64,000 nt of DNA, taken from assembly GCA_963921795.1 (NCBI GenBank), contig OY997660.1, positions 939,480 through 1,003,479 of the forward strand, given 5' to 3'. The notes beneath the pieces were generated by a model. The model ran no database searches, was not told where the DNA came from, and saw only the letters and a list, made by a program, of their open reading frames with translations. Of the stretch, positions 1 to 10,460 are shown piece by piece; the first letter of the stretch is position 1, and each line of letters starts with the position of its first letter. Position numbers and translations under genes: made by a program. Source of the DNA: Nannobrachium achirus. Lineage: Eukaryota; Chordata; Actinopteri; Myctophiformes; Myctophidae.

Positions 1-1345
1 ACCTCGAAGATCTGGGCTGCACAGTCAGAATCATGTTTTTTGACTTCTCCAGCGCCTTCAACACTGTCCAGCCTCTTCTGCTTGCGGAGAAGCTCGCGCT
101 GATGGGGGTGGAAAGGGGCCTGGTTGCATGGATTACGGACTACCTCTCGGGCAGACCGCAGTACGTGAGGCTGCAGAACTGTAGATCTGATGTGCTGGTG
201 AGCAATACGGGTGCCCCGCAGGGTACTGTACTCTCTCCTTTCCTGTTCACTCTCTACACTTCTGATTTCCGCTTCAACTCCAAGACCTGTCATCTACAGA
301 AGTTCTCAGATGTGGTCAACCAGATCTCTGGTGAAAACACGACTGAGCATGATGGTGTTGTGAAGGACTGTGCAGTGGAGCGAGGCCAACCATCTCCGGC
401 TTAATGCTAGCAAGACCAAGGAGATGGTCGTGGACTTTAGTACGTCTAATCGTGTTCCCCCGGTGCCTAGCACCATAAACAGAGAGGTGGTGGAGTTTGT
501 GGACAACTACAAATTCCTTGGAATGCACCTGAACAGCTCTTTGGAATGGTCTGACAACGCTGAGGCGATCCTCAGCAAGGGGAAGAGCAGGCTGTTCCTC
601 CTGAGAAGACTGAGATCGTTTGGCATGTGCAACAAGATGCTTCAGATGTTCTACCAGTCAGTTATGGCTAGTGTTCTCTTTTTTGGAATATCTTGCTGGG
701 ACACAGAAGGATGCTATTTTCTGAGGTGTGCACTGCAAGACCCCACCTGACATGTCTACCTGTCTGGGCAACAACAGAGCGGGTGACACCGCCAACCTCA
801 ACATACTGGTGAGGAAGGCGGGCTCTGTTGGGTCCTCCTTACAGGAGGTGGAGGAAATAGCCAGGGTGCGTACAGCTAGGAAGCTGGTTGCCATCTTGGA
901 GAACTCCTCCCATCCCCTCTACCCTGAGATCTTTGGTTACTGGAGTATGAGAGGAAACAACCGTTTCCGCTACCCAGGACGGAGGTGCGAAAGACTTGGA
1001 AAGTCCTTTGTGCCGGTCGCTCTCAAGCAATACAACGAGACTCATGATGGTCGCTTGCCTAGGCCTAACAGGATTACCTAGGACAACTGTTACCTTGCAC
1101 TACTGGTACAAAAATTGTACTGACTCTGACCTTTAACGTTCTTTTCCATGAGAGGGTTGCTGTGGCGTCTTGCTGTGGCTCCCATTATTGCTTAAAAAGG
1201 CCCTGCACTATTGGGTTGTGTTGGTTGTACTGTGTATTATTGCGGTGTTGATATGGCGGTGTAATACTTGTGTTGCATGACTGCATTGACTAGCAGTGAC
1301 TGTTAAGTGTACTTTTCTTTTTTTTCTCTTTTTTTGGCACTGTTT
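1..1345 (+). pseudogene. 3' fragment of an L2/Rex1-like LINE (reverse transcriptase, dead)
   Basis: The sequence encodes the second half of a non-LTR reverse transcriptase: FFDFSSAFN (first catalytic Asp block), TGAPQGT, then KFSD, followed by the thumb and C-terminal region and a 3' UTR ending near 1345. It is the same family as the copy at 8623-11090 and aligns with it throughout. Compared with that copy there is a 9-bp in-frame deletion near 311 that removes the second Asp of the FSDD box, a 2-bp deletion near 370 that shifts the frame, and a foreign insert at 701-766. The upstream part lies outside the window. The element cannot make an active enzyme. Clade name is by resemblance; a phylogeny would be needed to choose between L2 and Rex1. 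Confidence 0.85.
701..758 (-). other. 58-bp inverted piece of the Harbinger transposase gene inside the LINE
   Basis: Positions 701-758 are the reverse complement of 3006-3063, within the Harbinger transposase coding sequence, with 2 mismatches in 58. The sister LINE at 10130 reads straight through this point without the insert. A few more bases (about 759-765) belong to the insert but not to the Harbinger match. It breaks the RT C-terminal region. Confidence 0.9.
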
Positions 1346-1911
1346 GTTAAGTTATGCTTTGAGTATAGCTTTTTTTGTGTGTGTGACGTGTCACTTATGG
1401 GCGTTGAATGTTTCGTGGTCACTTTACGTATATATTCTTCTTCTTTTTTTTGCAATAGCTTTCGACACTTTGGGCCTGATTACGAAGGCGATATGATTTT
1501 AAGTATGTATTTAAGTCCGGTCGCATATGATTGTGGCGCTCATATGAGAGCAACATCGTCATATGCCTTACTGTGTAATTAATAAGTGGGTGAAGAGTCA
1601 TATCAACGCGCTGTGCGGCGCCCGCACGCATATTTAAGGTATGGGGTGGGAACATATGGAAATCAACCTGCGCTGTGCGTCCAGTGCAATTATGATGGTC
1701 GAGTTCCTGAAACAAATAACGCATAGCCTTAGACGTGCTTTGTTCACCTTTTATGCGCTAAATTACATGTTTATTTGACCACATGATCGTGCCTCCTTTC
1801 CCAATGCGCGTCCATGTGTGCACACATGAACACACACTGCTGCACACCATTACCTCAATTATGTCACTGTTATAAATAGCACCACTTGTTGTGGCTGAGT
1901 GAGACAGAACA
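1346..1911. other. Non-coding stretch, probable 5' region of the Harbinger element
   Basis: No coding region seen. The words GGGCCTGATTA at 1472-1482 resemble the start of fish Harbinger elements, so the element may begin here; I did not find the matching right end after 3262, so the boundary is tentative. CATATG repeats and T-rich tracts are present. Confidence 0.4.
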
Positions 1912-3262
1912 ATGGAATATATTCTTGGAAGAGAATATGAGAGGAGACGCCGCCGGCTCACAGGTTGGCTATTGCCTAGTTCTCAGCTATATAGTTCTCA
2001 ATTTTCTATTCCAGTGATTTAGGAAATTCTCAAATTGGCTTGGTAAAAGTGCTCCTTGAAACCAAACATATCAGGCGTCATGCCAGCAAATAATAGTTAT
2101 TATGATGATTGGCTCTTTTCTTCTTTTTTTTCTTTACTTATTTATTTATCTTTGCCTCTTGTTTTTATTTTATTTCTGTATTCATTTTGCTCTCACTGGC
2201 CTTTCCTTGTGCGTGCCTATGCCTCTAGCAGCGGCACTTGCGCTTTTAATTGGAATCCAACAGTTACCGATGCAATATCTATTAGAGCAACAATGCTTTG
2301 ACGAGCTGCGCCTCTCCCGTCAGGCAGTAACTGATATATGCCACCTGGTACACGATGACATCGAAGCCGCTGGTCCCCGTGCCTTGCCTGTAGCAACAAA
2401 AGTCACTGCTGCACTATATTTTTATGCTGGTGGGACTTTCCAAAAACCAATCGGCTCACTTGCAGGAATATCACAACCTTCCGCAAGTCTGGCTATAACG
2501 GCAGTCACTAACAGCTTAATACGACATGCCCACGAGTTCATCACGTTCCCTATAACACCTGACCATCAACGTAGGGTTAAACAGGAATTTGTGGCAAAAT
2601 ATGGGTTCCCTCGGGTTCTAGGTTGCATTGACTGCATGCACATTCTGATTAGGGCTCCGACTCAGCATGCTGCATATTATGTGAACCGTAAGGGGACCCA
2701 TTCCATCAATGTCCAGGTAGTTTGTGATGCACATGCCAACATCACAAGTGTATATGCAAACTATCCTGGAGCAAGCCACAACGCTTTCATCTTGGATAAC
2801 TCTGTCATACCTACAATCTTTGGGAGGGACCGCCCTCCCGACGGGTGGTTGTTAGGGGACAACGGTTATCCTTTGAAGACGTGGCTGATGGTGCCATACA
2901 TTACTCCAACAACTGTGCGTGAGGCTTCGTTTAACACCAAACACTCACGGGCACGTGTAGTGATCGAGCGAACATTTGCCTTTCTCAAGCAGCGGTTCCG
3001 CTGCTTAGACAGGTCAGGTGGGGTCTTGCAGTACACACCTCAGAAAATAGCATCCTTCTGTGTGGCATGTTGTGTGTTGCACAACATTGCCATGCGTCAT
3101 GGAGTGATGTTAGAATTCGATGAGGAAAGAGTATTACGTGACTACCGAAGGCAGCAAGTTGAATTGCAAGTTCCACCACCACATAACAATATAGTGCAAG
3201 CAAACGCAGGGACACTGAGGGATCAGCTGGCAGCTGACCTGGTGCGCCGCCACCGCCGTTAG
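1912..3262 (+). CDS. Harbinger (PIF/HARBI1-like) DDE transposase, two exons
   Basis: Endonuclease-type transposase of PIF/Harbinger DNA transposons. The catalytic exon reads from the AG at 2227-2228 to the stop at 3260-3262. Key motifs: GCIDCMH (first Asp, codon 2630-2632), LLGDNGYP (second Asp, 2858-2860), and VIERTFAFLKQRFRCL (Glu, 2966-2968), giving spacing D-75-D-35-E, as in the family; the HNIA motif follows. A short upstream exon, ATG at 1912 to 1963, ends at CAG/GTTGGC, and the intron 1964-2228 ends in a pyrimidine tract and CTCTAG. Joining the two gives 1086 nt, an exact 362 codons (361 residues plus stop), near the 340-360 usual for the family and to HARBI1 (349). The alternative ATG at 2102 would put a T-rich, poly-Leu/Phe leader on the protein, which looks like translated intron. 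No Myb-like partner gene is visible. It could be a recently mobile copy or a domesticated one; the context favours a transposon. Confidence 0.85.
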
Positions 3263-3720
3263 TTATCTGCCTGGTAAGCAAGCTTCTTTCAATCAGTAAA
3301 TTGTTGCATTTAATGTAGACATAGGCCTCTTGGCTACGTTTTATTATGTTCTATGGTAATTTAGTTGTATACTTTATTACAGACGGGAGAGGTCAGCTTT
3401 TTTTTTTTTTTTTTTTTTCTCCACATTCCACTGCGTATAGGTAGGCCTATTGGTGTGTTAATTCAGAAATTATCTCAAAGCTATCTCCCCCTTGCCTGCA
3501 GTTGAACTTGAACCTGAACCCGCTGACCCGTTCACATTTGAACCTGAGCTGTAAAGTTCCCTTGCACAGAAAAAGGGTAGGCTGGAGTTTACATGCTTTA
3601 ATAAAACTAAACGGCATGTTTGCTTGCATGTCATAAACATAAACAAAATAAATCTAATCTAAACAAGGGCATGCCAATTAATCACTACAATAATAATAAT
3701 AATAACAATAATAACAATAA
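3263..3720. other. Non-coding 3' flank of the Harbinger gene, poly-T and AAT-rich tract
   Basis: Contains a 21-bp poly-T tract at about 3398-3418, an A-rich stretch and (AAT)n at 3688-3720. No gene or clear terminal repeat seen. Confidence 0.5.
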
Positions 3721-3858
3721 ATATAGCTGCAAGCAGCGATAAAGTGTCCAAGGCATAAAAAGCAGGAAAGCAAAAAGGCATCAAGGGAAAGCAAAGAAGA
3801 CATCAAAGTAAAACTAGAAGCAGTGTTCTTCCGAACAGGACTCCGGCAGGTCAGGTAG
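3721..3858. repeat. Left terminal inverted repeat of a 10.25-kb composite DNA transposon
   Basis: Begins ATATAGCTGCAAGCAGCGAT. Positions 3721-3858 pair base for base with 13836-13973 with only a few mismatches over 138 bp. The match resumes farther in: 3868-3940 pairs with about 12456-12526. The superfamily is not identified. Confidence 0.8.
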
Positions 3859-4972
3859 GTTTTTTTGTGCCTTGATTTTATTGATTTTTTTCTTCATATT
3901 TTGGAGGCTTGGGGTGAAATCAATCTGAGTAAATGTAAGTATTTCTAAAATTTTCGAGTGATCATATTTTCTTGTGCACGTGACCCCATATTGGAGACCA
4001 TATTGGAGGCTCGGTCTAGCCGCCTGTGCCCTATAGACATATGCACTCTGCTTAAAGATATTGCACGCACACGCATGCACGCACGCCACACAGCGAGAGA
4101 GCTGCAAGGCCCTTTAGGCAGTATTGCGTTATAAGGAAAAGTGCTTAGAAAATGAATTTCGTTCCCACGTCTGGGCACTACTCATTCAATGCATTTTTGC
4201 ACAGACAATACCCCTGTGGACTTTGGGTTAAAAGTTCTCCGCACAAAACCTGCACGACTTTTGTCACCAGCCAGAATTGTATATAAAAGTGAATAACAAA
4301 AAAACGAAAATCTTGTGCTGCTGTTTTTGCTTGTAAAATGTACTATATTGATTTTGGCAACACAAAATCTTTCTCAAATGTCATAAATACATCTACTTAA
4401 CATCTGAAACAAGTTTTGGTGCCTTTGTGTTCTCATAAGTGAATTTAGATCGTGAAATATAGCAAATTTGTTGAAGAAAACGCCTCAATGTACAGTATGT
4501 GATTGGCACCCAGCAAAATGAAACATACACATAGTAAATTTAGCTAAAAGCTTGTCTCATACATAACACATCTCACAGCCAACTGTGTAATGAAAGGTAC
4601 CTTGGCCAGAAAAGGATGAAAATCAATCAAACTGCTATCACCCCCTAAATTGGAAAAAATCCCAAAATGGACAATAATAAATGCACAAAAGGTCATGTCA
4701 GGTATAAAATATGTATTTAAGTACCACAGAGTGTCATTTGTAGGCTACATCAAGACACCCCCCAACTAGTCTCGCGAGGCCAGACTGTTGCCTCCGCGAT
4801 TTGGGCATACAGTCTGGCAAACGGAAATAGAAACGATGAGTGCGAGATAAAGCGGATGTGAAGCAACCGCTCCCTTGGTGCAGTAGCAATAACATGTCCT
4901 ACTGGAAGCGTTATGTCTCCTTTCAATATTTCTGGGGGCGGTATTTTGTCTTTCTCTGGTGTTGTTGGTGTT
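3859..4972. other. Non-coding DNA-transposon body
   Basis: No coding region supported. Includes the second block of inverted repeat (3868-3940), a stretch of simple A/T-rich sequence, and near 4768-4830 a possible MITE end with the complementary words CCAGACTG and CAGTCTGG. The minus-strand LINE is inserted just to the right. Confidence 0.5.
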
Positions 4973-7900
4973 ACCTTCAGGTTCAGGTTCAGGTTCAGGT
5001 TTATTAGTCAAATGCATATCCATACAGGTATAGACATACAATGAAATGCTTGTGCCAAGAGCACTCTCAGCCTTATACACAAAAAAAACAAGACAACAAC
5101 AGGTCACCCAGGACAACCCAAAAACAACAAAACAACCATACAGTGTAACAGTGTACAGTTTAAAAACTGCGTATATTGCACATGACTACCTACGTCTCGC
5201 TTCCATCTCTTCGTTAAGCATCCTGATTGCTTGAGCATAAAAACTATTACTGAAACGGGTGGTGTGAGATTTGATGCTCTGGTAACGTTTTTTGGATGGG
5301 AGGAGATAGAACAGGGAATGGGCGGGATGACAGCTGTCCTTTAAGATGTTCTCTGTCTTTTTCTTACAGCGTGTGTTATAGATTGTGTGTAGCTGTGGTA
5401 ATTCTGTGCCAATGATTTTGGCAGGTCTCTTCACAATTCTCTGTAACTGTGTACTGTCTTGTACAGTCACGTTACCAAACCACACTGTGATGCATCCTGT
5501 CAAAACACTTTCTATGGTACAGCGATAGAAATTAACAAGAGCCTTGGTGCTCAGGCCAAATCTCCTGAGGCGCCTCAGAAAGTACAATCGCTGCTGCGCT
5601 TTCATAAGGATACCTTCGCTGTTTTGAGACCATGTGAGTGAGTTTGTTATGTGAACACCCAGGAATTTGAAACTGTCCACTATGTCTACAGGTGAACCAT
5701 TTATGGTTAAGGGACTGTGAATGACTTTAGACTTCCTAAAGTCAACGATGATCTCTTTTGTTTTACTAACATTTAGAGAGAGATTGTTATTCTGGCACCA
5801 TAGGGTTAGCTCTTCAATTTCCCTCCTATAGGCCCTCTCGTCATCGTTGGATATTAGTCCTATAACCGTGGTGTCATCTGCAAATTTGAGAATAGAATTA
5901 TTGCCACACCTGGCAACACAATCATAGGTGAACAGACTATACAACAAGGGACTGAGGCAGCAGCCCTGGGGCGCTCCAGTCCTGGTCAATATCTTAGATG
6001 AATGCTTGTTCCCTATTCGTACAGATTGTGGCCTGCCTGTCAAAAAGTCAAACAGCCAGTTGCAGATACTACTGCCAAGACCAAGACCCCTGAGTTTCAA
6101 CACAAGCTTAGATGGTACAATCGTGTTAAAGGCAGAGCTATAATCTATGAAGAGTAGTCTGACATAAGAGTTCCTTTTCTCCAGATGTTTCAAGGCAATG
6201 TGTAGTGCGAGAGAAATAGCATCATCGACTGATCTATTTGCACAGTATGCAAACTGTAATGGATCAGTATTGGCAGGGATAATGTGCGTTATATGTGATA
6301 TAACCATTTTTTCCAGACACTTCATAAGAACAGAGGTCAAAGCCACAGGGCGATAATCATTAAGACAGGCGACAGGTTTTTTCTTTGCTATGGGTACAAT
6401 TATGGTTTCCTTAAAACACAACGGCACCACACACAATGACAGGGACATATTAAAAATGTCAGTAAAGACTCCCGAAAGCTGGTCGAAACACAACTTAAGG
6501 ACACGTGAGGCAATCCCGTCAGGGCCGGCCGCCTTATGAGTCCCAACGCTTTTAAAAGTTTTACTCACATCTCGTTGTGTCACCTGCAGCTCCACCGCAC
6601 CGGGTGTTCCCCGCACCGGTGTAACTGGGTCCGTGTTGTGAGTTTCAAAGCGGGCGAAAAAGTTATTCAATTCGTCCGGTAGAGAGTCCGAGGTGTTAAT
6701 AACAGCCGGCTTCGGTTTGTAATCCGTAATCGCCTGCAGCCCTCTCCACATACGCCGTGCGTCACAGCCACTATAGTTGTTCTCCAGTTTGTCCCTATAT
6801 TGTCTCTTAGCGTCTCTGATCGCCCTTCTCAGGTCGTATCTGGATTTGTTGTACCGTTCCTCGTCCCCAGATTGAAAGGCGGCTCGGCGCTCTCTCAACT
6901 TCAGACGAGTATCATGGTTCATCCACGGCTTCTCGTTGGGATAAGAGCGAACGGTTCGCGCTGGGATGCAGTTATCCACACAGAATTTAACATAGCTGGT
7001 GACAGTGTCAGCGTAGTTATCCAAACTTGTGGCTGAGTCTTTGAAGATGGACCATTCTGTCGATTCAAAGCAGCCCTGGAGTTTAGATACATTATCTGTG
7101 GACCAGCACTGAACAGACCTCTCCTTGGGTTGCTCGCTCTTCATTCTCTGCTTGTAGGCAGGTAGCAGTAGCACCGCTTGGTGGTCAGATTTCCCAAAGT
7201 GGGGCCGTTGGACCGCTCTGTTGGCAGCCTTGATGGTGGAATAACAATGATCCAGCGTCCTTTCCTTCCTTGTTGGGCACCTAACGTGCTGGTAAAAGTG
7301 TGGCAACACCGATTTCAAGTTGCAGTGGTTAAAGTCCCCAGCCACGATTGATATGGCTTCCGGGTGCTTATTTTCCTGCTTGCCTATGACATCGCTCAGC
7401 TCGTCCATAGCTTCGGATGCACTCACTTCTGGTGGGATGTATACAGCCGTCAGCAACACACAAGGTAATTCCCTGGGCAAGTAGAACGGTCTACACCGTA
7501 GTGTTAAATGCTCCAGCACCGACGAGCAGTGCTGTGAGACTATATCCACATTAGTACACCAAGAGTCGTTGATGTGAAACAGAACACCGCCCGCTTTTGT
7601 CTTCCCCGTGTTTGCCATCGAACGGTCCGTGCGGAACACAGAGAAGCCGTCTAGCTGTACCGCCCTGTCAGGAACGTCAACATTCAGCCACGTCTCCGTG
7701 AAACAGAGCACACAGCAGTTCTTTATATCCCTTTCAACGCGTAGCCGGGTTCGGAGGTCGTCCATCTTATTGTCGATCGCTTGGACGTTTGCCAACAATA
7801 TGCTGGGGATGGGTGGTCGCGAAGGGCGTCCACGTAGTTTCACCAGTGAACCCCCTCGCTTCCCTCTCTTCCTCCTGTGGCCCCGCCATGGTGGAACCGT

Positions 7901-8165
7901 GCTGTTGTTGTTGTTGTGCAGTTCTCGCGGCAAATCCGGTCTGAAAACGTCTGAAGCAACAAATCTCAAGTCCAGTAACGTCTGGCGATCGTAGGTCATC
8001 GTACAGGACGCGTTACGTGCAAAAACAGTGACATACAACATTAAAACAAGCAATAAGGCTAGAGCAGCTCTCAGAGCAGCTCTCAGCGTGTCGCCATGCC
8101 ACGGCGCCATCTTGCTTGGTTCCTCCATGATGTTTTCAAACGTTTTCTTAAACTATACACCCATA
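4973..8165 (-). mobile_element. L2/Maui-like LINE with (CTGAAC)n tail
   Basis: On the minus strand the order is a short 5' region, one long EN-RT frame (8128 to 5186), about 200 bp of 3' UTR, then a tail of four AACCTG-type repeats at 4976-5003. That tail is characteristic of fish L2/Maui elements. No ORF1 is seen upstream of the long frame, so the element is either 5'-truncated or a one-ORF type. No convincing target duplication was found. Confidence 0.8.
5186..8128 (-). CDS. LINE ORF2: apurinic endonuclease plus reverse transcriptase, intact
   Basis: A 980-codon uninterrupted frame. Residues about 108-325 form an APE-like endonuclease that nicks target DNA: Asn114 (LLANVQ), Glu145 (FTETWL), Asp265 and Asn267 (GDFNH), Asp315-His316 (KSDH) are all present. 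Residues about 525-830 form the reverse transcriptase that primes from the nick: GPDGI near 536, LFIDYSSAFN with Asp662, GAPQG near 718-722, and FADD with Asp751-Asp752. The C-terminus carries the conserved block seen in L2-like LINEs (LRRLRRFG through SFYAQAIRMLN). Unusually, residues about 18-37 are a strongly hydrophobic segment that would be predicted as a membrane anchor, followed by a basic stretch (GHRRKRGKRG). All catalytic residues are intact, so the copy is young or selected; nearby LINEs are broken. Confidence 0.88.
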   Translation of the reverse strand: MEEPSKMAPWHGDTLRAALRAALALLLVLMLYVTVFARNASCTMTYDRQTLLDLRFVASDVFRPDLPRELHNNNNSTVPPWRGHRRKRGKRGGSLVKLRGRPSRPPIPSILLANVQAIDNKMDDLRTRLRVERDIKNCCVLCFTETWLNVDVPDRAVQLDGFSVFRTDRSMANTGKTKAGGVLFHINDSWCTNVDIVSQHCSSVLEHLTLRCRPFYLPRELPCVLLTAVYIPPEVSASEAMDELSDVIGKQENKHPEAISIVAGDFNHCNLKSVLPHFYQHVRCPTRKERTLDHCYSTIKAANRAVQRPHFGKSDHQAVLLLPAYKQRMKSEQPKERSVQCWSTDNVSKLQGCFESTEWSIFKDSATSLDNYADTVTSYVKFCVDNCIPARTVRSYPNEKPWMNHDTRLKLRERRAAFQSGDEERYNKSRYDLRRAIRDAKRQYRDKLENNYSGCDARRMWRGLQAITDYKPKPAVINTSDSLPDELNNFFARFETHNTDPVTPVRGTPGAVELQVTQRDVSKTFKSVGTHKAAGPDGIASRVLKLCFDQLSGVFTDIFNMSLSLCVVPLCFKETIIVPIAKKKPVACLNDYRPVALTSVLMKCLEKMVISHITHIIPANTDPLQFAYCANRSVDDAISLALHIALKHLEKRNSYVRLLFIDYSSAFNTIVPSKLVLKLRGLGLGSSICNWLFDFLTGRPQSVRIGNKHSSKILTRTGAPQGCCLSPLLYSLFTYDCVARCGNNSILKFADDTTVIGLISNDDERAYRREIEELTLWCQNNNLSLNVSKTKEIIVDFRKSKVIHSPLTINGSPVDIVDSFKFLGVHITNSLTWSQNSEGILMKAQQRLYFLRRLRRFGLSTKALVNFYRCTIESVLTGCITVWFGNVTVQDSTQLQRIVKRPAKIIGTELPQLHTIYNTRCKKKTENILKDSCHPAHSLFYLLPSKKRYQSIKSHTTRFSNSFYAQAIRMLNEEMEARRR

Positions 8166-8622
8166 ACAAGAATAGGCCGCTCGAATGACTTTGTCTGAGC
8201 TATTGTGTTTCTGTTATGTTTCCAATGGGACTACAGTTAAGTGCAGCACTGGCTACTTACGATACTCGCCGTTCGGGAGCTGCCGTTCCAGACTCCATAT
8301 AGCATTCGGAGATTGTGGAATAGTTGTCTGGCTAAGCAAGTCTAACCCCCAACAAAAACAAAAACGCATACAAATGCATACAAATGTTGGCAGCATAAGT
8401 AAACGTAAGGCTGTGCTGTGACAAAATACAGCAAATGTTACGCTTTTTCCTCCCACATGTATGTATTGCATGAGCAAATCTTGAAATAAAACAAGTATTT
8501 AGCTAATTTTACATGCTGACATGGTGCGTATATTACTCATCCCTATCACGTTCATCCAGGGGTCATCAATATGTCTGTACTACAGACAAAATGTGTCAGT
8601 GGCTGATTTTATATCTTATTAG
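8166..8622. other. Non-coding spacer between divergent LINEs
   Basis: No gene seen. It separates the 5' side of the minus-strand LINE from the truncated 5' side of the plus-strand LINE. The words near 8330 (GTCTGGCTAAG) may be the other half of the MITE cut at 4768-4830. Confidence 0.4.
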
Positions 8623-8634
8623 TGGCCAAGGCGA

Positions 8635-10452
8635 GTGAGGGTGAGGGTGGTGGTGGAGGAGCTTAAAACAGTCAAGGCCCAGGCAAAAGGGAGCTACAAA
8701 GCTAAGCTAGAGAACTGTCTACAGGAGAACAACACGAGACAAGTGTGGGGGGGTTTCAGGAAGATCACGGGGTACGGCTCTGCCACCTCTTCTGTGCCAG
8801 GCACGGAGGAGCTGGCAAACGAGATGAACCGATTTTTCAATCGGTTCGACGGAGCTCCTGTTAGTGTTCAACAAGCAGCTGCTGGGTCAAACGGTGACCT
8901 CGGTTGCCGCCCTGTTTCCTCCCCTGCACCTTCTCCCCCCCAACCCACCCCGCATCCCCCCTCCCACCCCGCACCCCCCTCTCCTGTTCCTGTCCCTCCC
9001 CCTGCTCCTTCACCTCCCCTGATTCTCACCACCGAGCAAGTGAGGCGCCAACTCGGAAAAGTCAACACCAGGAAAGCAGCGGGACCTGATAACATCAACT
9101 CTAAGGTGCTTAAGGTTTGCGCAGAGCAGCTCGCTGTCCCCTTTACGCATCTCTTCAACCTCTCCCTGAGGACGGGGAAGGTACCACAGCTGTGGAAGTC
9201 CTCCTGCATTGTACCAGTGCCTAAGAAGACCCGTCCCTCGGTCCTCAATGACTACAGACCGGTCGCCCTGACATCACAGGTCATGAAGGCCTTTGAACGG
9301 CTGGTTCTAAACCAACTGAGACCGGCGGTCAGTGATCACCAGGACCCCCTTCAGTTTGCCTACCAGGCTGACATTGGAGTTGATGATGCCATCACCTACA
9401 TGCTCCACAAGGCTTTCACCCACCTGGAAGATCTGGGCAGCACGGTCAGAATTATGTTTTTTGACTTCTCCAGTGCTTTCAACACTATCCAACCGGCTCT
9501 GCTTGCGGAGAAGCTTGCGCTGATGGGGGTGGACAAGGGCTTTGTGGCATGGATCACAGACTACCTTTCAGAAAGACCACAGTTTGTGAGACTGCAGAGC
9601 TGTCGGTCTGATGTGCTGGTGAGCAACACGGGGGCCCCTCAGGGAACTGTGCTCTCACCCTTCCTGTTCACTCTCTATACATCGGACTTCCGCTTCAATT
9701 CCAAGACCTGTCCTCTGCAGAAGTTCTCAGATGATACTGTGGTGGTCAGCAAGATCTCGGGTGACAACACGGCTGAGCACGATGGTGTGGTTAGGGACTT
9801 TGTGCAGTGGAGCGAGGCTAACCATCTCAGGCTCAACTCAAGCAAGACCAAGGAGATGGTGGTGGACTTCCGTACTTCCAAGAGAGTCCCCCCGGTGCCA
9901 AGCACCATTAACGGAGAGGTGGTTGAGTTCGTGGATAACTACAAATTCCTCGGAGTACACCTGAATAGTTCACTGGACTGGTCGGACAACGCGCAGGCGA
10001 TTCACAGCAAGGGGAAAAGCAGGCTGTTCCTCCTGAGAAGACTGAGATCGTTTGGTGTGTGCAAAAGGATGTTACAAATGTTCTACCAGTCTGTCATGGC
10101 AAGTGTCCTCTTCTTTGGTATAACATGCTGGGGTGGCAACAACAAAGCAGGCGACACGTTAAACCTAAACAGACTGGTGAGGAAAGCAGGCTCTGTCGTT
10201 GGGTCCTCTCTGCAGGGGGTGGAGGAAGTAACCAGGGTGCGATCAGCGAGGAAGCTGGACTCCATCTTGGAGAACTCCTCCCACCCCCTCCATCTTGAGA
10301 TCACCAGCTACTGGAGTAAGAGAGGAAACGACCGCTTTGCCTACCCAGGACGGAGATGCGAGAGATTAGGAAAATCTTTTGTACCGGCTGCCCTTAAGCT
10401 GTACAACGAGACACATAACGGACAAATGAAAAGGACTTCCTTCCTAACTTAG
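8635..10452 (+). CDS. Reverse transcriptase of truncated LINE
   Basis: 605 codons open to the stop at 10450-10452, read here from a GTG because the true start is lost: an in-frame stop lies at 8620-8622 at the truncation point. The endonuclease domain is missing. A proline-rich segment covers residues about 94-128. RT motifs: RKAAGPDNI near 147, FFDFSSAFN with Asp277, GAPQGT near 333, FSDD with Asp366-Asp367, then KFLGVHL and the FYQSVMASVL block. The catalytic aspartates are intact, but without endonuclease and 5' end the copy is not autonomous. Most residues also match the dead copy at 33-1080. Confidence 0.8.
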   Translation: MRVRVVVEELKTVKAQAKGSYKAKLENCLQENNTRQVWGGFRKITGYGSATSSVPGTEELANEMNRFFNRFDGAPVSVQQAAAGSNGDLGCRPVSSPAPSPPQPTPHPPSHPAPPSPVPVPPPAPSPPLILTTEQVRRQLGKVNTRKAAGPDNINSKVLKVCAEQLAVPFTHLFNLSLRTGKVPQLWKSSCIVPVPKKTRPSVLNDYRPVALTSQVMKAFERLVLNQLRPAVSDHQDPLQFAYQADIGVDDAITYMLHKAFTHLEDLGSTVRIMFFDFSSAFNTIQPALLAEKLALMGVDKGFVAWITDYLSERPQFVRLQSCRSDVLVSNTGAPQGTVLSPFLFTLYTSDFRFNSKTCPLQKFSDDTVVVSKISGDNTAEHDGVVRDFVQWSEANHLRLNSSKTKEMVVDFRTSKRVPPVPSTINGEVVEFVDNYKFLGVHLNSSLDWSDNAQAIHSKGKSRLFLLRRLRSFGVCKRMLQMFYQSVMASVLFFGITCWGGNNKAGDTLNLNRLVRKAGSVVGSSLQGVEEVTRVRSARKLDSILENSSHPLHLEITSYWSKRGNDRFAYPGRRCERLGKSFVPAALKLYNETHNGQMKRTSFLT

Positions 10453-10460
10453 ACTGACAG

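Noticed and set aside
2102..2228. Start of the Harbinger protein at the 2102 ATG
   Set aside because: The leader would be poly-Phe/Leu from a pyrimidine tract that ends in a splice acceptor; the spliced model gives a normal family length.
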